DNA of 64,000 nucleotides. It comes from Neospora caninum Liverpool (taxonomy: Eukaryota; Apicomplexa; Conoidasida; Eucoccidiorida; Sarcocystidae). Below the pieces are notes generated by a model. That model was not told where the DNA came from and searched no databases. It saw nothing but the letters and a program-made list of their open reading frames with translations. The stretch covers positions 62,001 to 126,000 of the forward strand of contig NC_018387.1 of the NCBI RefSeq assembly GCF_000208865.1, given 5' to 3'. Shown one piece after another: positions 55,377 through 64,000 of the stretch; the first letter of the stretch is position 1, and every line of letters begins with the position of its first letter. A program made the translations under genes and the position numbers.

Positions 55377-55431
55377 ACGTTCGTGACGAAAATGTTTATG
55401 GGCAGCGAGACGAACAACTTCAAAATCTATC
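54242..55431 (+). repeat. Duplicated segment, copy 2 (fragment between gaps)
   Basis: It corresponds to about 52909-54117 of copy 1 and 59591-60803 of copy 3. The left 300 bases carry many single-base deletions and substitutions; after about 54550 it becomes virtually identical to copy 3, including the bases where copy 3 differs from copy 1. Confidence 0.9.
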
Positions 55432-55531
55432 NNNNNNNNNNNNNNNNNNNNNNNNNNNNNNNNNNNNNNNNNNNNNNNNNNNNNNNNNNNNNNNNNNNNN
55501 NNNNNNNNNNNNNNNNNNNNNNNNNNNNNNN
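55432..55531. other. Assembly gap of 100 N
   Basis: A second run of exactly 100 N, 1190 bases after the first gap. It truncates FtsJ copy 2 in exon 4. Confidence 1.
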
Positions 55532-56377
55532 CGAGGTCCGTGCACTTCGTGTCGCGCAATGTTTAAACCCCGGGGACGCGTGCAAAAATCATGTCGGGGA
55601 GGAAGGATGCTTTCGCCTGGAGCATTTTTGCCGAATTTCGCGTCTCGTGTGCCCGTGGGGACATGCCGGACTATCAGAAACCGGATAGATTTTTGTGTAT
55701 GAAGAGGCTCGAGTGTAACGGTAGTACTATCAAGCCTCTTTTTTCAAATAGATTTCAAGGGAATCATTGACATTCAACCTCGCTGCTACAGGAGAGAGTC
55801 GCTTCGCTTGCAAGGCAGCTCGCAATGCGTGAGTGTAACACGAGCAGCGTTCGAAAGGACACTCACGGTGAGTCCCTTCGTCTAAAGTATGGGAGACCAC
55901 ATTTTCCCGATAGTGTTTTCGTGCATTTGCGATATCTGTCTTCGCGCGAAAACAGTGACAAAGCGAGAGAGAAATCACGGGATACGCCTCGCGGCTCTCT
56001 CTCCCCGAACCTTTGACAAACACATGCGATATATGACAGAAACGTGTTGGCACGACCAGCTAGGGAAACACGTTCACCGGGCTTCCTGCGGCTGCCTCCA
56101 CGCATTTCTCCCACAGAAAAAGCATTGCACAGAAGAGCGAACGTTGCAACCTGTCCCAGGGAGTGTAAGTGCACCTCAGCCTGGCCCATTTGGCCAAGTC
56201 TACTTGTCGAAACTAGCCGCACAACCTACGACCTTTTGCCATCGCGCGCACAAATAAACTATACATGGAAGGGCACGCGCGCGGTAAAGAGAATGCTCCA
56301 AAAGCACGCAGACGCCCACTTCCCCCAGAGTCTCGCGGGGCATACTCCGGTTCTTCCTGGCGCTTTACCGGGACTGC
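55532..56377. other. Unique spacer before FtsJ copy 3
   Basis: 846 bases with no counterpart that I can see beside copy 1. No gene is supported in it. Its junction with the duplicated segment is at 56378. Confidence 0.6.
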
Positions 56378-59300
56378 CGATACACTGCAGCTGTCGAGGA
56401 CTGCACAGCGGCGCCATCTCGAAATGTAGATCACGACTGCGGGGGGCCGCCAACTGGTTGTTCCCAAAATCCGGCAGCGAATTCTCCAGCGACACACACG
56501 TGCCAGGGCGTTTCGTGTCTGTCGTGCACAGTTGCCAGGTGAACTCGTAGAGGGAAATGTGGCAAGGTAGTCTGAGAGGCAGCGACACCCGAATGCAACT
56601 CTTTCTCGGCTCGCTCGCGCACCTTCTACAGGGGAGATATCCATCGCAACTAGCTATAGTAGGTCCACTGCTTCTGAGCGTCTCTCACGCATCCATTCCC
56701 TTTCTGCGATTAGATGCTGGGAAAAAAAACAGTCCAGAGTGCACCCCTGGGCAGTCGCTAAGGATCCGTACTCCATGTGTACTCGCGAGGATTGGGTGTG
56801 CCGTCTACATAGCGCCGCTGCAAACGGAGAGAATGGAGACGCGTGAAGCGAACCGGGAAAGCGCGGATACGGAGCCGGTGCGGAGGAAAACGCGGATACG
56901 GAGCCGGTGCGGAGGAAAACGCGTGTAGGGCGTCGAGGCACATTCTTTGAATGGGCTATGTGAGGCTTTTCCAAGCTTCCCTCGGGGTATCCTTTCTGAT
57001 GCGGCGATGCCTCGAGTCGAACTGCGGCATGTGTTTTTCGGCGACGGTTAAGATTTTGCACACACAGTCGTTTCTTATGGCTAGACAAAAGTCGCACACG
57101 CATAGCTCTTCACCATAGCTGACAACGCACACAAGGCTGGGGGCTCAAAAACCAAGCCTGCCGGGTGTCGGGCTTCATTTCATTTCCGTCCTGAAGCCTC
57201 TGCTTTCTGCGTTCGACGTGCCTGTGAGGAATGAAGCTTGCGAGGGACACGGGCACGCACACACCCTCTCTGCGACTCAACTCCGCGTTCGATCCCGCGT
57301 TCTTCGGGTTAGAGCTCGGAGCGGCTAGGTTCTGGGCCCGTGGGCGTCTCAGGAAAACCACCTGTTTGAGTCGACGCATGAGAGCCCTCCGGCGCCCGTA
57401 TTTCCACGAACTCAAACTGCGTTTAGAAATATCTTTTCTTCCTCCGTTTGGCGGAGCTCGCGGGGCTCGCCAGCCGGAAATCTATTGTGCGCATGCACGC
57501 TTAACACAGCCAAGCCCCGGGACCGTCCGTAGCCGACATTCTGTTTCTTTCTCAGCTTCACACTTGCGGCTTTTTCAACTTTCACTCATCTTGTCTTTCT
57601 CTTCAGCCAGCGGATCCCGTCCTTTGCTTGCTCTCGCTCGGGAACCACGGGTGTTCCCGTTTCTCCCCTCTGTTGAAAAGCTGCAACTTCTCGAGTCGCT
57701 CTCGTGTCTCTCTGTCTCTGTTTTCTCTCCCCCGTCTCCCACCGCATGCTCGCTCCAGCTCACTTAGTGTTCTCTAGACACGATATTCACCTTGTGGATC
57801 CAGAGTCCGTGATGCATGCGTTTTTCAACCTCCACGTTGAGGTTCTCTTCTCGCGAGAAACACGCGCCACGCAGTGACTTCCCAGGGTGGACGAGATGGC
57901 TGCGCGGGTGTCTTCTTGTTGCTCACCTTCCTCGAGCGTCGTTTCTCCTCTTCGGCGCAGCTTAGAAGAAGCTGCCGCGGTGGCGAAGACACGAGGGATC
58001 CACTGCGGTGGCCCTGTCCCCCCGCGGTCGCACGCCCGGCCTCCGACGTTTCTTCCACACGCCCAACGAGGGCCTGAACTGCCTGCGAACCAACGGCGCC
58101 TGCCTCTTGCTGAGGCGCATTGGTGGACTCAGCGAATGTCTGATTTCTTGCGCGGAGAAGCGCCTCACTTCAGCTCAACGAAGGCAACAAGTTCCACCAG
58201 ACACGTTAATGCAAGGTCGCCTCGTCTTTCCGCAGCCGAAGGGGCATGCAAACAATCCCCCGCAGCTGTCCTCGTGTCCAGACACGTATCCACTCCGATC
58301 GAGCTACCCTTCGTGCACTCAAACAGGCGGTTTCTCTCGCCTTCTCCCTCCGCCTCGTCCTCGTTTCCGTACTCATCTTCGAGTCCAGGTTCTGCCGCTG
58401 CCTCTACCTCTGTCTCACGCTCTGCTTCCCTTGTCACCGCCTCTTTACGGCCCTCTGTGTTCTCGTCTGCGTCGCTCTCTTTCTTGCATCCTTCGATATC
58501 GCCTTTCGCCAAATCTCGCGCTTGTCTGCCCCTCTCGGCTCGTCACACTTCGCTGGGCGCGAACCTCGCTCACAAAGCCGCCCTCGTGCCGCAAGGGGGG
58601 TGTCTAGACAGCCAAAGTGTGGGAAGGCGGTCGTATTCGGGAGAACCCCGCATCCGAAACAAAAACAGCCGCCATACGTCAGAGTGGATTAAAAGGCAAA
58701 TCACCGACAGATATGTCCTTCGGGCGCAAGAGGTAGGCAAAAACCTCTTTTCTTTTGACGGTTTATCGGCCCTCCATTCGGGATGCAGGATGTGTCACAG
58801 TGGTTCCCCTGTCCCTCTGGAGCCACCAGTATCTTCATCTCGCCAGTAGGACCGTTGCGGGATCGAATCGCAAAAACTGGTGAATTGCCGTGTTGCCTCT
58901 TTCTTTCCCTTCCTCACTTAAACGGCATCGGGACTGCCTCCGTGTCTCCGCTTTCGTGCGCACAGTTTTCACTTTTTTTCTTCCTCATGACATCCTCGAG
59001 GCGTCACCGACGCCTCAAGTTGAATTGCGGCATGCTGCATGCGAGCCATGTTCCATTACATATACATATATACAAATATATATATATATATATACATATA
59101 TATATGTTCTTGACCCGGTTCTTGTGGGTCTGCCGTGTCTTTTTATCTCTGTACATTTTTGCTCCTACGTACTCACATCTGAAGAGTAGTTATTTGCGTG
59201 GAATAAAATGCGGTGCGGTGCCTATCCGATAAGACTGTCAGTGGAGCTTCTGATTGGAAAGCGTCCTGCAACCATGCACGCGTTTGTTTGCCACCTTTAC

Positions 59301-60823
59301 GCTCTCAAGAGAACGACTTCAGACTGCAGTATCTGCTCATCTGATCTATCACTCCTCTCAATCAACAAGCATATACGTACGCATGCACATATATATATAT
59401 ACATGTAGATATGTGTGTATACGTGTGTATGCATGTGTTCATGTTTGTGCGTGTATGCATGTGTGCATGTCGGTAGGTGTCTGTGTGCAGTTGGAAGTTT
59501 ATTTGTGTGAGTTCGGATGGCGGGTTTTTTGTAGCGGAACCTTCGCAGTCGCGCGGCGTTCAAACTGGAGCAGCTGGATGATGAGTTTTTGTTTTTTCGG
59601 AAGAACCAAGTCGTCGTCGATCTCGGAGCGTACCCTGGAGGCTGGAGTCAGGTTGCTCTGGACCGCATTCGCGCTGGCGGGGGAGAAGGAAGAGTCGTTG
59701 CGGTTGACCCTGTCGCCATGGATCCCGTAAGAGGTTCACCACAAAGATCGCCTCCTCAGCAGGAGCTCGTGGGTTTCCTGTCCCTCACTTTCTCATTTCG
59801 TCTTTCTGTGCCTCGTTCGCCTTTTCTACCTTTCTCTTCCCTCCCCTGCCCTCACGTCTCTGTCTCCTTCTCTTGCGATGCGTTCGTGGTGCTCCTCCGC
59901 TCTGTCGCGTTCTCTCCTGTGTCCTCGCGCTCTCTCCTGTGTCCTCGCGCCCTCGCTCTCTTCTTTCCGGGTTGTCGTGGCTCGTCCCTTTGTGTTGTTT
60001 CTCATCTGTTCCTTGTTCTGAAATGATTTTCCTGGAACGCGTCCACGGCCCATGAAGGGGGACGAACACCCGGAGAGAACTGCCAGGTGGATCACCTTGA
60101 TTCTTCCGGAAATGCATCTCTTGCTCCCCGCCCCCCTGCGTGCCTCGTTTCCTTTCCATTTCCTTTCTTTCCTTTCACTTCCTTTCTTTCCTTTCATTTC
60201 CTTTCTTTCTTTTCTTCCCTTTCTTTTCTTTCTTTTTGTTCCTCCCGTAGCTCCCGCACCACACGTTCATCCAGGGCAGCGTCGGCCAAGCAGGAACGCT
60301 GCAGGCGCTCCTCGAGGGGTTGGGCGAGTCGAAGGCAGACGTCGTCCTCAGCGACATGGCGCCTGCATGCATCGGGGTGAAGCAGGATGATCACCTGAAC
60401 TGCGCCGAGCTTTGTCTGCACGCGTCCGACCTCATGGAGCAGGTGAGCTGCGAGACGAAATCAAGAGGTGGGCAGAATAGTGAAACACACTTGGTAGCAG
60501 ACGATGCACGAGTCGGGGGAGAAACTGAAATAGGGGACCTTGCTTCATGGACATGGAGAGCACGTGCCGCGGCCCCATCCAGAGCACTGCGGGTCTTCTC
60601 GGGAGCGTGGTCCGGCGATGTCTCCGACTTTCCTGGCGTTTTCTCGGTCGAACGTACCCGACAGAAGCGCGTTGCTTTCGAGATCCCCAAAGGCATGCAG
60701 ACAGGCTGTCCGCCTGTTGTACCCCGTCAGGTGTTGAAGCTGGGATGAACGTTCGTGACGAAAATGTTTATGGGCAGCGAGACGAACAACTTCAAAATCT
60801 ATCTGCGTACGCGGTTCAAAAGA
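56378..60823 (+). repeat. Duplicated segment, copy 3 (carries FtsJ gene)
   Basis: It is nearly identical to 49651-54141. Substitutions I can place include 51422 G against 58120 T (CAG to CAT, Gln to His) and 51572 T against 58270 C (silent). Others are 53909 A against G here and the G-to-T change that creates TGA at 60746. It continues without a gap into the last FtsJ exons. Confidence 0.95.
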
Positions 60824-61636
60824 GTCTCCTCTGCAAAGCCCAGGTACGCGCGGCAGAGCTCCCCAACTGTGCGGTAGAAACCGCTCGCGAAAACCGGAAA
60901 AGAGAGGGGAAGAGGGCCCAGAACGCGTGCGCGAACCGGTTCGTCCGCGGCGCCCTGACGCCTGGAAACTCCGCCCTTAGCCGGGAGAAGAGGAGAACAA
61001 AAAGGAAACGTGATTCGACGTTCTGCGCAGGCCGACGGTGCCGCTGCTCCCGATTGCCAGTCGGGAGCAGCGACGGCGGACAGAGCCATCGTTCTAGGAG
61101 ACTTGCGAGGGATCTGTCCTACGGAAGAGTGCTGGACAAAAGCGACAGAAGCATGGGAAGACCTGGAGCACCGCTGGGGATCCACGCAAAAAGGCAGGTT
61201 TTGCGTTGACGAGAGCGATACGATGTGCGGGTTTGTCCGGATCGGAGATGCACAGCGAGACAGCACGTGCGGTCTTCGTAGAAAAGCGATTTGAGGCTTC
61301 TCCGGTGAACCAGCAGCTACTGGCGACGCAAGCTTCCTGTCGCCGCAAGCTTCCTGTCGCCGCAGTTCCGGAGCTCTTCCCCTGAAAGGTGTGCGGAGGC
61401 AAGGGGAGGAATCGCTAAAAACAGCGGAGGAAGAAAGCAAAGACTGAAATGGACCTTTCCTCTCCCTGTTTTCTGCATGTGTCTTTTTACCGACCATTTT
61501 GTAATTTGCTCGCAGAGCGTGTCGCCCAGAATCGCGAGAAATGTATTTCGTCTGCCAACACTTTTTGGGTCGAGAACGTCTCGCCGAGGAAGTCCAGCTC
61601 AAAGGCTGCTTCACCGGTAAAGAAGGCTATCTGTGA
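57896..61636 (+). CDS. FtsJ/RrmJ-family rRNA 2'-O-methyltransferase, copy 3, with in-frame TGA
   Basis: Five exons in phase: 57896-58732, 59535-59726, 60251-60442, 60731-60843 and 61516-61636, which would encode 484 residues if read through. The start is the ATG of GACGAGATGG. Exons 1-3 match copy 1. The last exon supplies [15 protein letters not shown], which aligns with the 'SREVYIVA' end of RrmJ and holds the fourth catalytic residue (Glu); the product ends [11 protein letters not shown]. With FKL, SDMAP and VTKMF this completes the family K-D-K-E tetrad. However, exon 4 reads GTG TTG AAG CTG GGA TGA: the second Gly codon is a stop at 60746-60748. The product would end before the second Lys and the Glu and should be inactive. 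A sequencing error is possible, but copy 2 shows the same base. Confidence 0.75.
59066..59105. repeat. (TA)n microsatellite (copy 3)
   Basis: The shorter counterpart of the run at 52373-52422, in intron 1 of FtsJ copy 3. Confidence 0.9.
61042..61072. repeat. Perfect 12-bp inverted repeat
   Basis: CGCTGCTCCCGA at 61042-61053 and its reverse complement at 61061-61072 flank a seven-base loop. It lies in the intron between exons 4 and 5 of FtsJ copy 3. The stem is GC-rich and would form a stable RNA hairpin. Confidence 0.85.
61331..61366 (+). repeat. 17-bp direct repeat
   Basis: GCAAGCTTCCTGTCGCC occurs twice in tandem in the intron between exons 4 and 5 of FtsJ copy 3. Confidence 0.8.
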
Positions 61637-64000
61637 CGTATCACCGGAGACAGAGAACCCCGTCGCGGCGAAACGACATCTGGCCGATATCAGAAGCGTG
61701 AGAAGCGTTCTCATGAAGAGGCAAGGCCGGTTCACTGTGACCTCTTCTCGCTCTAAATCGTCTTCCTCGTCTTCGTGCATGGGACAGAAAGACGCGAGAG
61801 TGAACTGGCGGCATCCGCGGGGCGAAGCTGGTGGAACCGGGAAGCGCAGGTTCACTCCTGTTTCACTTCCGTCGCCGCGAAAAAGCGCTTGGGGGTTCAT
61901 TTGTACGGTCTCGTTTTTTGTGAGAAAAACGTACAGAAAAGTAGGCCACAGCTGTGTTTCGGGCTACAATGCCCGGGACGAGAGGAATGCCTCTCTGCAG
62001 GTCGGTCTCGCTTCGGCCACACAGTACGCGATGAATCAACAGATAGACCTGCAGCGTCTGTAGTGCAGCGTCTCACTGTTTCGCTAGCAAGAGCCAGTCT
62101 CTCGGGCTGCAGTTCGGAAGGAGCCGAGGATCCATGGCGGTCGGCTCCCTGTATCCGACTGTGAGAGGAAATAAAACTGCGAGTTTGGAACGCGGCGGTG
62201 CGCTACGGCCCGCGCGTCCGGTGTATCTTTCTGCAATCCTAGGGGGGACTACTGGGTTGGGCGGCACCATGGATTCGGCAGAAAAAGAAAATTCCGAGCC
62301 GGGCGGTGGTGCCCTCTCCGTGGCAGAACAGTGGCAAGGTGACCCGCGGTGCATCAATACAAGAGAGAACAATCTGTAGATGCCTTTCTTGCAACACGTT
62401 CCTTCGCTACCGCTCTCTCGTTGGGCGAAGTCTAGGCGAGAAAAAAACTCTGTGTGCTCCCTCTGTGGTTCCTGGCTAGAGAGCACAGGCTCTGTTGCAT
62501 CGTGAGAACGACGGCTTACCGGCTGATTGCTTGAGGCCCCCCCCAAGTTTCATCCGCCGACCTGGAGCAATGGAAGGCTCTCAGATGACTGAAAGGAAAC
62601 TCTGCGCATTCGTCCACATTTTTGCCGCCACAAGACGCACCCCACTAACCGGTCCTCGGCCACGTCTTGCTGGAAAGACTCTTTCACAGAAGTGTGGGGA
62701 CAGACTACAAGTCACCCCGTGGCATGGTTTCCAACTCTCGCAAGTCTCGGTCGTAACCGCGCCAACGCCCTTGCTGAACGGAGCAACCGCAGTGCACGAC
62801 ACTGCATGTCCATCGCATTTTTTTTTTACATCGAACCAGCTTGCTAGCTGCGTCCGACTCTGAGATGCAGCGACGGGAAGCTTTTCCGGTGGACGCGTCT
62901 CTGATTGTATGTGCCTAGTACAGCGCCGGGGGGGCTTTGGATGGCCTCGAGACTCTTTAAGTAGTATGGGGTGTTCGAGAGAGCGGCATGGACGAGTACT
63001 TCCCCTGTCGCTTCCCGCAACCTCTCTTGCAGGTCAGCATTCGCAGATATCGTCGCCGCTACTGTGTTTCGCTAGCAACCGGATGGGAATGTGGAACTGA
63101 GTGGCAAGTGTTTTTAGCTGCTATTGTTGTGAAAGCAGACTGAGAAATTCCTGGCGTACTGCAGTTAGATCTGCACTACGTTGTTAGACCGACGTTTCGC
63201 TTCGTAGCTCTCAAGGAAGCGGGTGCAGTGTAGTGTGGGGGCCGCGTGCCGCCACGCACGGGAATACGTTTGCATAGCTTGGATTCACCCGTTCAGAATA
63301 TTTCTTGCTCAGTCTGAATTACTGGATCCTACGCGTGTCGGACCTCCTCTTTGTGATCTTTTGCCTTTCGCTACAGCGAACGTCCGCGCTCCTTGGGGGG
63401 TCCGTTGCTTCTATCGGCATCATAGGTAGCTGCTTCGCGCGTGTCCGTCTGTCACTCATCTCGCGTTGCACGATTCGAGAGTCCGGCGTGCGTCTGCATC
63501 TCAGTTAGGTGAGGATCGGGAACGCACTACCTGCGGCGTGCAGAGCATATTTTCAAGAAGGCCAGTCGCCTCTCTCTCTGCCGTTCCAAGCTAGTTTCGT
63601 CGCGCAGTTCCTGGTGGTCCGATTCTCGGTCAGTGAGCGGCGCTCCTAGACTATCCGCCATTGCTTTTCGAGCAAACTCCTCTTGCATAGAGAGCTCAGG
63701 GCGCTGAACTGATGAAATCGCGATTCTCCATCAGAAGACCGCGCCCTGTGTCTGTTGAAACTGCGGAACGGCAGACTCGAGAGGTGAAGGCGTGCCTGGC
63801 TCCTAGGTGGAATTCATGGACGAACGCTCCAACCGAGTGCTGCTGTGTCCATTGGAAGCTGTCCGTGGTGGCCTGAGTTGCGAGATCACTCCCGCAGCCG
63901 CAGGTGTGCCCAGAGGGTTCGATTGCCCGACGCAGAGCTTCGGTTTGTGCCGAGAGATGTTCTCGCTGCGCCTGTCTTTTTGCGGGGCTTTGTGCCGCTT
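61637..64000. other. Right-hand flank, no supported gene
   Basis: After the FtsJ stop I see only short open frames. One candidate first exon starts at 62271 (MDSAEKENSEPGGGALSVAE) and ends at a GTGACC donor at about 62339. I could not find a phase-matched partner exon, so it is not called. A (T)9 run is at about 62820. The final kilobase may be a 5' leader of a gene beyond the window. Confidence 0.35.

Noticed and set aside
62271..62339. Candidate first exon MDSAEKENSEPGGG
   Set aside because: Good start and donor, but no phase-matched downstream exon found within the window.

Overview
The window is nuclear DNA of a coccidian apicomplexan of the Toxoplasma/Hammondia/Neospora type. I infer this from small phase-consistent exons split by introns of a few hundred bases, very long charged insertions in conserved proteins, abundant (TA)n microsatellites, GC-balanced pyrimidine-rich leaders, and the absence of any bacterial-style operon. 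No tRNA, rRNA, CRISPR array or transposon was seen. All exon models were built by hand from splice signals, reading phase and remembered family alignments; none has been checked with a search.

Layout, left to right: the 3' end of a DBP5/DDX19-type DEAD-box helicase (3-251, +); an unrecognised membrane-protein gene (2385-4615, -); a five-exon gene for a dynactin p24 (DCTN3)-like coiled-coil protein (7266-9427, +); an unrecognised three-exon protein with one N-terminal membrane anchor (10298-12912, -); a single-exon basic protein with eight RRLS-type repeats (14691-16802, +); a 16-exon protein phosphatase 4 regulatory subunit 1 (PP4R1) homologue of about 1692 residues (19055-31323, -); a TELO2/Tel2 homologue of about 1754 residues in one exon (33878-39142, +), divergent from PP4R1; a ten-exon choline transporter-like (SLC44/CTL) protein of about 685 residues (40615-46181, -); a possible small two-exon gene (49005-49574, +); and an FtsJ/RrmJ-family rRNA 2'-O-methyltransferase that appears three times (+).

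The right-hand third is the unusual part. A segment of about 4.5 kb carrying the FtsJ gene starts at 49651 and runs into a 100-N gap. A short, error-laden piece of the same gene lies between that gap and a second 100-N gap. A nearly identical full segment starts at 56378. Copy 1 has an open frame up to the gap. Copies 2 and 3 carry the same in-frame TGA, just before the last two catalytic residues. This is either a genuine tandem duplication with a decaying paralogue or an unresolved assembly region; the sequence contains evidence for both.

The genes do not form a pathway. Several are housekeeping regulators: PP4 phosphatase targeting, the TTT complex for PIKK kinases, mRNA export, dynein/dynactin transport, choline-type transport and organellar rRNA methylation. 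Strands alternate, giving divergent or convergent pairs typical of these genomes.
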